NCBI GenBank assembly: GCA_015061285.1
Contig: SUWW01000003.1
Span: 213,942-277,941, forward strand
Reading direction: 5' to 3'
Length of the DNA: 64,000 bases
From: Bacteroidales bacterium
GTDB taxonomy: Bacteria > Bacteroidota > Bacteroidia > Bacteroidales > Marinilabiliaceae
Shown here: positions 35,003 through 44,228 of the stretch, one piece after another
How the letters are laid out: every line of letters begins with the position of its first letter
How positions within the stretch are numbered: position 1 is the stretch's first letter
Notes under the pieces: generated by a model
Told to the model about the DNA's origin: nothing
Seen by the model: the letters and a program-made list of their open reading frames with translations, nothing else
Database searches by the model: none
Program-made: the position numbers and the translations under genes

Positions 35003-36484
35003 ATGGCTAACGATAAGCATTTTTTTGCAGTTGACCTCGGCGCTACAAGTGGGCGCACCATCGTAGGTTCTTTGGTCGACGGCAAAGTGAAACTCGAGGA
35101 AGTAACGCGTTTCCCCAATAACCTAATTCAAACTGGCGGACATTTCTATTGGGATATTTATGCGCTATACAACGAGATTATAAAAGGCCTTCAGCAAGTT
35201 GCTAAGCAAGGCATAGAAATCACCAGCATAGGTATCGACACGTGGGGCGTAGATGTGGTTGCTATTGGCAAAGATGGGGCTATACTGCGCAACCCGATGG
35301 CTTACCGCGATCCATGCACTTTCAGCGCAATGGACGATTACTTGAAAAACGTAATCAGCAAGCAAGAGGTTTATGATACCACAGGAATTCAGTTTATGAA
35401 TTTCAATACCATATTCCAACTTTATGCTATGCGTCGCGCTGGTAATGAAGCTCTTACGCATGCTGCAAAGATTCTCTTCGTGCCCGATGCTCTCAGCTAC
35501 ATGCTCACCGGCAACGAGGTTTGTGAATATACCATTGCAAGTACAAGTCAGTTGCTCGATCCTCGTACCAAACAACTCGATGAGCGTTTGCTTGCATCGC
35601 TTGGTTTGACTCGTAGCAACTTTGGTCGCATGGTTAATCCGGGCGCTGTTATTGGCGTACTTACCGATGAAGTTCAAAAGATGACGGGCCTTGGTGCTAT
35701 TCCTGTTATAGCTGTTGCAGGTCACGATACGGCGAGTGCTGTAGCTGCCGTTCCTGCTAAGGACGAAAAATTTGCATACCTAAGTAGCGGAACTTGGAGT
35801 CTTATGGGCATTGAAACGCCAGACGCTATCATCAACGAGACAAGTTTCGAACGCAACTTCACCAACGAAGGTGGCATAGAAGGCACAACACGTTTCCTAA
35901 AGAATATCTGCGGCATGTGGCTTCTTGAGCGTTGCCGCAAAGAATGGGGCGACCAAGCTCCAGCTGAATATTCGCAGATAATAGCAGAAGCTAAGGCTCA
36001 GCCTGCGTTTGTAAGCCTTATAAATCCTGATGCTCCAGAATTTGCCAACCCAAGCAATATGCAGAATGCTATTCAGGATTATTGCCGCAAGACAAATCAA
36101 CCAGTTCCGGAAGGTTATGCTGCCATAGCACGTTGCATCTTCGATTCGCTTGCATTGCGTTATCGTCAGGTGTTTGGCTACTTGAAGGAGATGGCACCTT
36201 TTGCTATCGACAAATTGCATATCATTGGTGGAGGTTCGCGCAACGAATTGCTAAATACGTTCACAGCCAACTCTACAGGCGTTGAAGTTGTAGCTGGTCC
36301 TCAGGAGTGCACAGCTCTTGGTAATGTTATGATTCAGGCTAAGACGAACAGCGCGGTGAAGGATATTTGGGACATGCGTAGAATAATTGCCGCAAGCATC
36401 GACTTGAAACATTATGCTCCACAAGACAAAGAGGCTTGGGATAAGGGCTACGATAAATATTTGAAAGTGACTAATAGTAAATAA
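35003..36484 (+). CDS. rhaB: Rhamnulokinase
   Basis: A 493-residue sugar kinase of the FGGY family that phosphorylates L-rhamnulose at C1. The N-terminal FFAVDLGATSGRTIVG is the phosphate-binding motif. TSIGIDTWGVDVVAIG contains the catalytic Asp region. AGHDTASAVAAVPA and LHIIGGGSRNELLN are ATP-site motifs typical of RhaB. First gene of the rhamnose operon, 18 nt upstream of rhaA. No rhaD aldolase is present in the window, so the pathway must be completed elsewhere. Confidence 0.95.
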   Translation: MANDKHFFAVDLGATSGRTIVGSLVDGKVKLEEVTRFPNNLIQTGGHFYWDIYALYNEIIKGLQQVAKQGIEITSIGIDTWGVDVVAIGKDGAILRNPMAYRDPCTFSAMDDYLKNVISKQEVYDTTGIQFMNFNTIFQLYAMRRAGNEALTHAAKILFVPDALSYMLTGNEVCEYTIASTSQLLDPRTKQLDERLLASLGLTRSNFGRMVNPGAVIGVLTDEVQKMTGLGAIPVIAVAGHDTASAVAAVPAKDEKFAYLSSGTWSLMGIETPDAIINETSFERNFTNEGGIEGTTRFLKNICGMWLLERCRKEWGDQAPAEYSQIIAEAKAQPAFVSLINPDAPEFANPSNMQNAIQDYCRKTNQPVPEGYAAIARCIFDSLALRYRQVFGYLKEMAPFAIDKLHIIGGGSRNELLNTFTANSTGVEVVAGPQECTALGNVMIQAKTNSAVKDIWDMRRIIAASIDLKHYAPQDKEAWDKGYDKYLKVTNSK

Positions 36485-36502
36485 ATTAACATATAAATAA
36501 AG

Positions 36503-37756
36503 ATGAAAGAAGAATTAGTAAAGAAAGCCTATGAGGTAGCAAAAGAACGTTATGCAGAAATAGGCGTCGACACAGAGAAAGTCCTCAAACAGTTGCAAGA
36601 TTTCCACTTGTCGCTCCACTGCTGGCAAGCCGACGACGTAAAAGGTTTCGAGGTTAAGGCAGGTGCAATGTCGGGTGGTATTCAGTCTACTGGCGATTTC
36701 CCCGGTGCTGCTCGCAATATCGACGAACTCCGTCAGGATATTCTCAAAGCAAAATCGCTCATCCCAGGTAATCACCGTTTGAATCTTCATGAGATTTATG
36801 GCGATTTCAAAGGCAAAGTGGTTGATCGTGACGAAGTTACCGTTGAGTATTTCCAATCATGGATCGATTGGGCTAAAGCAAACAACACAAAGCTCGACTT
36901 CAACTCATCATCGTTCTCTCATCCAAAGTCAGGTTCTTTGAGCCTTTCAAATCCAGACGAAGGCATACGTAAATTCTGGATAGAGCACACCAAACGTTGC
37001 CGCGATATAGCTAATGCTATGGGTGAAGCTCAGGGCGATCCATGTATCATGAACCTTTGGGTACACGACGGTTGCAAAGACGTATCTGTAAACCACGCTC
37101 TCTATCGCAACCTTCTCAAACAGTCGCTCGACGAAATCTTCGCTAAAAAACAGCCTATGATGAAGGATTGTATCGAAGGTAAAGTATTTGGTATCGGCTT
37201 GGAGTCGTTCACCGTTGGTTCTCACGATTTCTACACTGCCTATGCAGCTGCTAACGATAAGATTCTCACAATCGACACGGGCCACTATCACCCAACGGAG
37301 ATGCCTGGCGACAAAGTTTCGGCTGTCCTTCCGTTCCTCAAAGAGCTTATGCTTCACGTTTCTCGCCCAGTACGTTGGGACTCAGACCACGTAACTATTA
37401 TGGACGATCCTACGCAAGATCTCTTCTTCGAAATTGTTCGTGCTAATGCTCTCGATCGCGTTCACTATGGTCTCGACTTCTTCGATGGCTCTATCAATCG
37501 TATCGGTGCATACGTAATTGGTTCGCGCGCAGCTCAGAAGTGTATGACTCGTGCACTGCTCGAACCACGCGATATGATTAGCAAATTCGAACTTGCTGGC
37601 GAAGGTTACAAAGTTCTTGCCCTCATCGAAGAGCAGAAAGCTATGCCTTGGCAAGCTGTATACGACGAATTCTGCGTACGTAACAATGTTCCTGTTGGCG
37701 ATGCTTTCATCAAAGAAATCGACCAATATGTAGCTGATGTTACAAGCAAACGATAA
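36503..37756 (+). CDS. rhaA: L-rhamnose isomerase
   Basis: A 417-residue metal-dependent isomerase converting L-rhamnose to L-rhamnulose. The sequence matches RhaA throughout: FHLSLHCWQADDVKGFE near the start, LNLHEIYGDF, DFNSSSFSHPKSGSLSLS, GIGLESFTVGSHDFYTAYA, LTIDTGHYHPTEMPG and RPVRWDSDHVTIMDD. The His and Asp/Glu metal ligands are in these segments. Length is normal. It lies between rhaB and rhaT; a hairpin with a T tail after the stop may limit readthrough into rhaT. Confidence 0.97.
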   Translation: MKEELVKKAYEVAKERYAEIGVDTEKVLKQLQDFHLSLHCWQADDVKGFEVKAGAMSGGIQSTGDFPGAARNIDELRQDILKAKSLIPGNHRLNLHEIYGDFKGKVVDRDEVTVEYFQSWIDWAKANNTKLDFNSSSFSHPKSGSLSLSNPDEGIRKFWIEHTKRCRDIANAMGEAQGDPCIMNLWVHDGCKDVSVNHALYRNLLKQSLDEIFAKKQPMMKDCIEGKVFGIGLESFTVGSHDFYTAYAAANDKILTIDTGHYHPTEMPGDKVSAVLPFLKELMLHVSRPVRWDSDHVTIMDDPTQDLFFEIVRANALDRVHYGLDFFDGSINRIGAYVIGSRAAQKCMTRALLEPRDMISKFELAGEGYKVLALIEEQKAMPWQAVYDEFCVRNNVPVGDAFIKEIDQYVADVTSKR

Positions 37757-37777
37757 TCAATAATTAACCCTAAATAG

Positions 37778-37824
37778 TCCCTTCTTCGCATGGCGCGTGC
37801 CACTTAGCGGGGAAGGGATTTTTT
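37778..37824 (+). terminator. Intercistronic terminator between rhaA and rhaT
   Basis: A 12-bp stem (tcccttcttcgc/gcggggaaggga, two G-T pairs) followed by six T, lying 22 nt after rhaA and 16 nt before rhaT. It probably reduces transporter expression relative to the enzymes. Confidence 0.8.
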
Positions 37825-37839
37825 GTAGAAATTATATTT

Positions 37840-38874
37840 ATGGAAATAGTAATAGGACTACTAATTATAGCAATTGGAGCATTCTGCCAATCGAGTTGCT
37901 ATGTACCTATAAACAAAATAAAAGGCTGGAGTTGGGAGAGCTACTGGATAGTTCAGGGCGTTTTTGCTTGGCTTCTCTTCCCTTTGCTCGGTGCACTTTT
38001 GGCCGTTCCTTCGGGTCATAGCTTGATGGAACTATTCACCAACGCCGATTCGTTCAACGTGTGGATGACGATACTCTTCGGCGTACTTTGGGGTGTTGGC
38101 GGCTTGACGTTCGGTCTAAGTATGCGCTACCTCGGCGTGGCACTTGGTCAATCGATAGCTCTTGGCACGTGTGCAGGTTTGGGAACAATAATGGGCCCAG
38201 TGCTTTTGAACGTATTTTTCCCAGAACTCGATGCGTTGAGCAGCCTCACATTTGCAGTGATTCTCGGTGTAGTAGTTACGCTTGTAGGTATAGCTATAAT
38301 AGGCGTGGCAGGCGCAATGAAATCGAGTGCGCTTAGCGAAGAGGAGAAAAAAGCTGCGGTGAAGGATTTCAACTTCCCCAAAGGCATCACCATCGCTTTG
38401 CTTGCGGGCTTTATGAGTGGCTGTTTCAATGTAGGTTTGGAGTTTGGCAAAGGCATCACTTTTGCCGAAACGTCCGATATGTTCAAGACATTGCCCGCTA
38501 CGCTCCTCGTGACACTTGGCGGCTTTGTTACCAACGCCATTTATTGCTTCTACCAAAACCAGAAGAACCGCACTTGGGGCGACTACAAAAACTTTTCTGT
38601 TTTGGGTAATAACATGCTATTCTGTGCCCTAGCGGGTGCATTGTGGTATAGTCAATTCTTCGGTCTTTCGCTTGGTAAAGGCTTCCTTACAAGTTCCGAG
38701 ACGCTTATGACACTATCGTTCTGCATACTTATGGCGCTCAATGTGGTGTTCTCGAACGTATGGGGCATCATTCTGAAAGAGTGGAAAGGTTGCTCGCAAA
38801 AGACCATCACGGTGCTGATTATAGGCATTATAGTGCTTGTAGTATCGTGCTTCCTCCCACAGCTGATAGGGTAA
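37840..38874 (+). CDS. rhaT: L-rhamnose/proton symporter
   Basis: A 344-residue inner-membrane protein with about ten transmembrane helices. The RhaT family signature is clear at the N-terminus (IIAIGAFCQSSCYVPINKIKGWSWESYW) and in LWGVGGLTFGLSMRYLGVALG and SGCFNVGLEFGKGI. It takes up L-rhamnose with a proton for RhaA. Third gene of the rhamnose operon. Start ATG at 37840. Confidence 0.95.
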   Translation: MEIVIGLLIIAIGAFCQSSCYVPINKIKGWSWESYWIVQGVFAWLLFPLLGALLAVPSGHSLMELFTNADSFNVWMTILFGVLWGVGGLTFGLSMRYLGVALGQSIALGTCAGLGTIMGPVLLNVFFPELDALSSLTFAVILGVVVTLVGIAIIGVAGAMKSSALSEEEKKAAVKDFNFPKGITIALLAGFMSGCFNVGLEFGKGITFAETSDMFKTLPATLLVTLGGFVTNAIYCFYQNQKNRTWGDYKNFSVLGNNMLFCALAGALWYSQFFGLSLGKGFLTSSETLMTLSFCILMALNVVFSNVWGIILKEWKGCSQKTITVLIIGIIVLVVSCFLPQLIG

Positions 38875-38900
38875 ACATCTTATTCTGTATAAATACAAAA

Positions 38901-38937
38901 GGCACTTCGAGGTTTCGGCTTCGGAGTGTCTTTTTTT
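38901..38937 (+). terminator. Terminator after rhaT
   Basis: Arms ggcacttcga and tcggagtgtc (ten pairs, two G-T) followed by seven T. Confidence 0.85.
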
Positions 38938-39342
38938 GTTTTGCGATTGAGCTGTAATTACCTGCATAATCATTTCCAAATTGACCTGTAATAAGATCCT
39001 CTATTTGGCTAAATTGTAGTGGTATTAGACTCCTACGATAGTCTTGTGTTACGACGTTTGCATAGTTTCCCTTTTGATATGATTATAAATCATTCCGCTG
39101 TATTGTTAGTGAATCTGATAAGTTCTTTCCATCTTGTTATTTATAATAAAGCTGGGTTGGAATCTTTATGCTTTGAAAAACATATCTCGAAGAGCTTAGG
39201 CACCTATCAGACTTATAAAAGGCGATATGATGTAGGATAATATTTGAAAATTCGTTTTTCAATGACCAATAAATACACTTAGCCACGCTATAAACACTAA
39301 ATTTGTTGCATTATGTAATTCACTCAACGAGAAACTTATACT
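38938..39342. other. Intergenic, no gene recognised
   Basis: AT-rich. A 73-codon frame from a GTG at 39019 has no family resemblance and no promoter, so it was not accepted. A TAAATTTG -7 box at 39298-39305 probably serves the acetyltransferase gene that follows. Confidence 0.4.
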
Positions 39343-39960
39343 ATGAAAGAACAAATTGATTTGTCGGAATTCTATCGTTTGACCAAGGCTGATGCTGATA
39401 TTTTTGCACAGTGTTGTGCAAATGCTTATCACCAATATCCATTGATGAATTGGATGGTAGGTGAGCGAATATCCGAAAAGGAGTATCTGTGGTTGTGGCG
39501 TACCAATTTTTTGTCGACATATAATAATGCTATAACCATAGCCGAAAGTGCGCAAGTGTATAGCATAGCCCATTGGTTACCACCATATAGCAAAGGAATC
39601 CGACCATTGAAGTATATCATAAATGGAGGTTGGCGCTTGTCGCATTTTTGGTCGCGAATGTTGAGTTACGAAGATTATGCCAATGCAATAAGAAAACGTT
39701 TGACAGGAGGAGAATGCTGGTATCTCAGCAATTTAGCGGTTCGTTTCTCGCGTAGAGGTGAAGGTTTGGCCGGTAAACTTATTCGTCCCATTTTGCGAAA
39801 GTGCGATGAAATGGGAGTGCCTGCATTTTTGGAGACTCATACCGAACAGACTGTGGATATGTATGAACATTTTGGGTTCAAAATAGCCGAAATAGGCACT
39901 GTCCCCGATTCGAAATTGTCGCATTGGGCGATGATATACGAACCTCAAAGTCAACAATAA
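39343..39960 (+). CDS. GNAT family N-acetyltransferase
   Basis: A 205-residue cytosolic acetyltransferase. The acetyl-CoA-binding stretch is WYLSNLAVRFSRRGEGLAGKLIRPILRKCDEMG, with the R-x2-G-x-G/A type loop, followed by FLETHTEQTVDMYEHFGFKIAE. The N-terminal half (FAQCCANAYHQYPLMNWMVG) fits the same subfamily. Substrate unknown. It is a single gene, converging with the DUF4249 gene with only 7 nt between the ends. Confidence 0.88.
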   Translation: MKEQIDLSEFYRLTKADADIFAQCCANAYHQYPLMNWMVGERISEKEYLWLWRTNFLSTYNNAITIAESAQVYSIAHWLPPYSKGIRPLKYIINGGWRLSHFWSRMLSYEDYANAIRKRLTGGECWYLSNLAVRFSRRGEGLAGKLIRPILRKCDEMGVPAFLETHTEQTVDMYEHFGFKIAEIGTVPDSKLSHWAMIYEPQSQQ

Positions 39961-39967
39961 CAATATA

Positions 39968-41107
39968 TCACCAATAGTATTGTGGAGCCTTTTTGCTGGG
40001 ACGCCATCCGTTCAGCGTTTGGTAGCATGTAGAAGTTTTCGATACTAAAAAAATATTGCCAACGCCGCCAATTATGTTGCTTGGCAGTTTAGCAGGACCT
40101 GTGAGCTCGCTGTTGTCTTCGTAAGTCTCCGATTCGCGAGTGTTAAGTACTTTTATGTAGTAATAGTAATCTTCTGATATTGAGGTTACAACGGCGGTGT
40201 GGTAACTATAGTAATACGGGGCTAAATCGTCGATGTCTTCTTTGCTTTCATACGTAGAAGGCAAGCCCATTTTACTACAGACAGAGAGGTTGCATTTAGC
40301 TCCAGCAAAGCGTTTGTTGGAAAAGACTTTGTAGACATTGTGAATATTCATAATAGCAATGTCGTCGTCTGACACGTTCGATTGAACCTCTTCGTCGGTG
40401 AGCGGTGGTTGTTCGTTGGAATAGAATTCGTGAGTAGGGGCTTCTGAGCGCGTGTAGTAGCGCTCTGTTTCATATATATATGGATTCAAATAGTCCATTG
40501 TCTCAAAATTCATGTCGTAGCATTTATGGTCGATAATAGGGCACACAGTGCTATCGCGTTCGCCGATGGCAAGAGTATAGAAGTTGCTGCCGCCATCGTC
40601 GTCGAACGATAGAGTGATGTTGACCATATCGTTGGTAGTAGTATTTCCGTGGTCGTCTTTATAAGTCTTGTTGAGCGCCAATTGGGCATTATCAATTTTG
40701 AGATTTTTGATGTGTTTGGGCACTATGCCTTCGAAACTTGCCTTGCTGCCATAGGAAGATTCGATGTCGATATGAACAAAATCGTCTTCGTGGAATAGAG
40801 ATGTGATTCTATAAGCATTGTAATAGCTGTTGGAGGTCTCCGTCAGATTGCCATTTATATATACACTGATAGTGAATTGTTCGCCTATACCAATGATGCG
40901 GCTGCTGTTAGGCGAGATTTCGTCGTTGTTAGAAAAAGTTCTCGATATGTATATATAGTTTTCGGTTGTGTCGGCAGTGAGAATGGCATTTATGCAAAGA
41001 ATGCCCGAAGTGGAATCCATATCGAGGTCGATGTCGTGTTGGCATGCCGAATGAACAATAGCCGTTAAGCAACTAATTATGTATATGTATAATAGTTTGA
41101 GTTTCAT
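39968..41107 (-). CDS. DUF4249 lipoprotein, partner of a TonB receptor
   Basis: A protein of about 379 residues with a lipoprotein signal (MKLKLLYIYIISCLTAIVHSAC, Cys22). It starts INAILTADTTENYIYISRTF and has the beta-sandwich, Tyr-rich composition of DUF4249 proteins, which are found almost only beside TonB-dependent receptors in Bacteroidota. The ATG at 41107 was chosen over 41182: it gives a proper lipobox and follows the receptor stop by 4 nt. It is probably surface-exposed and helps the receptor bind its ligand; the ligand is unknown. Confidence 0.85.
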   Translation of the reverse strand: MKLKLLYIYIISCLTAIVHSACQHDIDLDMDSTSGILCINAILTADTTENYIYISRTFSNNDEISPNSSRIIGIGEQFTISVYINGNLTETSNSYYNAYRITSLFHEDDFVHIDIESSYGSKASFEGIVPKHIKNLKIDNAQLALNKTYKDDHGNTTTNDMVNITLSFDDDGGSNFYTLAIGERDSTVCPIIDHKCYDMNFETMDYLNPYIYETERYYTRSEAPTHEFYSNEQPPLTDEEVQSNVSDDDIAIMNIHNVYKVFSNKRFAGAKCNLSVCSKMGLPSTYESKEDIDDLAPYYYSYHTAVVTSISEDYYYYIKVLNTRESETYEDNSELTGPAKLPSNIIGGVGNIFLVSKTSTCYQTLNGWRPSKKAPQYYW

Positions 41108-41111
41108 GGTT

Positions 41112-43517
41112 TTAGAATTTATATGTGAGAGTGGCTGAAGGAATGATAGGTAGAATGGTAATTTTTGTGAGCTTGTTTTCAACTGTTTTGTAAGAGTCGT
41201 CGGTTTTAGGGTATATGAAAGCAGGATTCATCTGATTATAAGCATTGTAAATAGAGAAGTTCCAAATGCGTTCGCAATGTTTACGTTGTTTATGGAGGTT
41301 AATACCAATATTTAGCAAGTGGCTGCAAGGCAATCGGTAATTGTTGCGGCTTGGCACGTAAGGAGCCGATCCGATAGTGCCGTCGGGTTTTATATACTCT
41401 TGCTCCGAATTGGTGATAGTGGCACAAGCTCCAGAGTAGAAGAGCCAAGAAGCATCGAGTTCGACGCGCTCGTTGAATCGTATGCTATATACTATGTTGA
41501 TATTATGTCGGCGGTCGTAGGTGAAGGGGAAGCGCTCGCCATTGTTTACGCCCGAATTGCGAGAGAATTTTCTATCGGTCTTAGATAGTGTATACGATAG
41601 CCATCCAGTTTGTTTGCCAATGGTTTTACGAGCCAAAAATTCAATTCCTTTGCTAAAGCCTTGTCCCATAGCCACAAGTTCGGTCCACGACCCCGAAAAT
41701 CCCATAAAACTCATGCCATCTTTATATTCAATCACGTTATCTGAGCGTTTGTAGTAGCCTTCAATAGAAAATTCCCAACGTTCTATGCCAGAGTAGTAGG
41801 CTCCTATGCTTATTTGTTGAGCGCGTTCAGGTTTTAGATTCTTATTTATTGGCACCCAAAGGTCAGTAGGCATAGCAATGGGCATGGAGGTGAGAAGGTG
41901 TACGCATTGTGCCATTTGTGAATATGCGGCTTTAGCCGTCCAATTGTCGGTTATGGCATAGCGAAGCGAGAGACGAGGCTGATAATTTTTATAGACCTTA
42001 CCTTGCACACCGAAAGTGGTGAAGGCAAAACCAGGATTTATGTGCACTCTATCGCCGATAAGCCAATCGTCTTCGGCATAGATAGAGAACTCGTGTGCGT
42101 ATATGTCTTTGCCAGTCGATGACACTGCAGTGTCGATTGGCTGAGAGTCATCGCTTTTCATATTTATGGTAGAACTTGAAGTTTCAGGTGCAAAGTCGTG
42201 GTATAGATATGAAATTCCGAATCTTATGGTATGTTGTGGATCTGGCATGTAATCGAAGTCAATAGAACCTCCTTTATCGATAATCTCGCTATGATATGAC
42301 GAGGATTGTTTGTTGTAGAATTCGCTATTTGTGCTTGCAAAATCGTCGTAGCTCGAAAGTTTCATTCTGTAATGGTTATAGCAGAGTGTGGTGTTGGCAA
42401 ATAGGCGTTGCGAAAAAATATGATTCCAGCGCAAAGTAGCTATTGTGTTGCCCCATTTCAAGTTTGAACCGTAGTATTCGTCTACGTTGTTAGTGATTAT
42501 CGTGCCTGTTTTTTGTTCGTAATGCTGCGATGTCAGCACATCGTTTTCGGTGTAGTCGCTGTTCATCTTGTCTTGTCCATTGTATAAGCCTATGTATAGT
42601 CTGTCGTTGTCCGAAAATTTGTGGTTGAGTTTAGCGTTGATGTCGTAGAACCAATATGAAAATTGGGAGTTGTCGCTCATGAAAGGTTTTGCAACAATCG
42701 AGAAATACGTAGTTCGTGCCGAAATGCTGAATGATGTTTTGTCTTTTACAATCGGACCTTCGAGATTCAATCGGCTTGTAAGTAGGCCTACAGATATGCA
42801 TCCGTGGAAACTCTGCATGTCGCCATCTTTAGTGCGTATGTCGACTACCGATGAGGTTCTGCCATTATAGCGCGCAGGAAACGAAGATTTGTAGAATGTT
42901 ACCTTTTTGATGGCTTCGGGCGTAAATACAGAAAAGAAACCGAACAGATGGTCTATTTTGTATATAGGCGAGCCATCGAGAAGTATCAAATTCTCATCGC
43001 CATTGCCACCGCGAACGAAGAACGATGAAGCACCGCCAATTCCTTGTTGTACGCCAGGTGTAAGTTGAATGGTACGTATGAGGTCTGTTTCGCCCAGAAG
43101 AGTAGGGGTGTGCTCTATCATCTGCACAGGTACGTCCATACTTCCCATGCCAGTGGAGTGAAGGCCTGCGTCTTTCTTTGTTGCCGTAACTATAACTTCG
43201 TTTATAGTTGCTACTGAATTGAGGCTGACATTTATGGTGGTGTCGCGTACAAGCTTTATCTCGTGCTGCTGATGCTCATAGCCTACGTATGAGAAATTTA
43301 GCATGGCATCTCCTTCGGGTAGAGTGATAGAATAGAATCCAAAGGCATTTGAAACCGTTCCCTGTCGTGATGTTTGGTCTATTATTGTAGCTCCTATGAT
43401 AGTCTCTTGCGATGCTTTGTCGACAATATAGCCGCTTATGGATACCTTTTTTTGTGCTATCGCATCAATGGTGAAGTTCAATATTGTAAATGCAACAAAA
43501 AATAGCGCTCGTTTCAT
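41112..43517 (-). CDS. TonB-dependent outer-membrane receptor
   Basis: An 801-residue receptor with a signal peptide (ending near IDAIAQ). An N-terminal carboxypeptidase-like domain covers residues 25-110 (ISGYIVDKASQETIIGATI). The plug domain has LIRTIQLTPGVQQGIGGASSFFVRGGNGDENLILLDG, and a long barrel follows to the C-terminal TLTYKF. No SusD gene is adjacent; the partner is the DUF4249 gene 4 nt downstream, so this is not a classical polysaccharide utilisation locus. Cargo is unknown (peptides or siderophore-like compounds are possible). A TAATTTTG -7 box lies at 43570-43577. Confidence 0.93.
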   Translation of the reverse strand: MKRALFFVAFTILNFTIDAIAQKKVSISGYIVDKASQETIIGATIIDQTSRQGTVSNAFGFYSITLPEGDAMLNFSYVGYEHQQHEIKLVRDTTINVSLNSVATINEVIVTATKKDAGLHSTGMGSMDVPVQMIEHTPTLLGETDLIRTIQLTPGVQQGIGGASSFFVRGGNGDENLILLDGSPIYKIDHLFGFFSVFTPEAIKKVTFYKSSFPARYNGRTSSVVDIRTKDGDMQSFHGCISVGLLTSRLNLEGPIVKDKTSFSISARTTYFSIVAKPFMSDNSQFSYWFYDINAKLNHKFSDNDRLYIGLYNGQDKMNSDYTENDVLTSQHYEQKTGTIITNNVDEYYGSNLKWGNTIATLRWNHIFSQRLFANTTLCYNHYRMKLSSYDDFASTNSEFYNKQSSSYHSEIIDKGGSIDFDYMPDPQHTIRFGISYLYHDFAPETSSSTINMKSDDSQPIDTAVSSTGKDIYAHEFSIYAEDDWLIGDRVHINPGFAFTTFGVQGKVYKNYQPRLSLRYAITDNWTAKAAYSQMAQCVHLLTSMPIAMPTDLWVPINKNLKPERAQQISIGAYYSGIERWEFSIEGYYKRSDNVIEYKDGMSFMGFSGSWTELVAMGQGFSKGIEFLARKTIGKQTGWLSYTLSKTDRKFSRNSGVNNGERFPFTYDRRHNINIVYSIRFNERVELDASWLFYSGACATITNSEQEYIKPDGTIGSAPYVPSRNNYRLPCSHLLNIGINLHKQRKHCERIWNFSIYNAYNQMNPAFIYPKTDDSYKTVENKLTKITILPIIPSATLTYKF

Positions 43518-43766
43518 TAGTTAGTTATACTAAAAGTCAAAAAGTCGTTTCTTCAGAACTAAAGCGAAGCAAAATTATACAAAAGCAGTGTGTTATGAAC
43601 GTAATAAGACGTTATTTGTGATGTGAATTTTCTACATAGTTGCTACGAACTTTCAACTATATTTGCGCGATGTTAAATTTTGGGATGGTGATATAGTTGG
43701 CTCGAAATTTGCTATAGAAACGAGCCGATATATAATTGATATGTGGATCTTTTTACAGAAAGCGAG

Positions 43767-44228
43767 ATGAACAAAAAGAAAGCAATATTTTACTACCTAT
43801 TATTGGTATTTATGGCGTTCATAAATACTCGTATTGGTGCGCAAAGTCAAGCTCGCAACGAAACTATCACCATCGATACTATTAGCACTCATTGGAGCCA
43901 TAAGCTCCCTAAAAAGTTGTTTGAAGCAGTAGAACGTGGCGATGCTATTGAAATTGTAAAGCAGTGCAACAGTCAGATTGAGATGACGTTGCCAACGGGA
44001 AGCGGCATATACAGCAAAAAACAAGCTGAAGTGGTGCTTACCGAATTCTTTGCTACTACAGGCTCGTTCGTGTGCAACATAACCAACGAAAAGACCATTG
44101 GTGCTGCTACTCGCACCATTGCTACGCTGAAGTCGAAAACAAACCAATATCGATTATATATCTTGAGGCAAAGCCATGGTGCCGCAGCCTTCATACAACA
44201 ATTCAGAATAGAAGAACAAAATGACTGA
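43767..44228 (+). CDS. DUF4783 protein
   Basis: A protein of about 153 residues with a signal peptide (ending near RIGAQS) and an NTF2-like alpha/beta domain (KLFEAVERGDAIEIVKQCN, LTEFFATTGSF, QQFRIEEQND), matching DUF4783. The family is conserved in Bacteroidota and often sits directly before nadC, as here, with an 8-nt overlap. Function unknown. The ATG at 43767 was preferred over the GTG at 43743, because it begins the signal peptide (MNKKKAIF). A TATATTTG -7 box is at 43658-43665. Confidence 0.85.
   Translation: MNKKKAIFYYLLLVFMAFINTRIGAQSQARNETITIDTISTHWSHKLPKKLFEAVERGDAIEIVKQCNSQIEMTLPTGSGIYSKKQAEVVLTEFFATTGSFVCNITNEKTIGAATRTIATLKSKTNQYRLYILRQSHGAAAFIQQFRIEEQND

Noticed and set aside
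39019..39240. 73-codon plus-strand frame starting at GTG between rhaT and the acetyltransferase
   Set aside because: It has no family resemblance, no promoter and no conserved partner; composition is like the flanking noncoding DNA.
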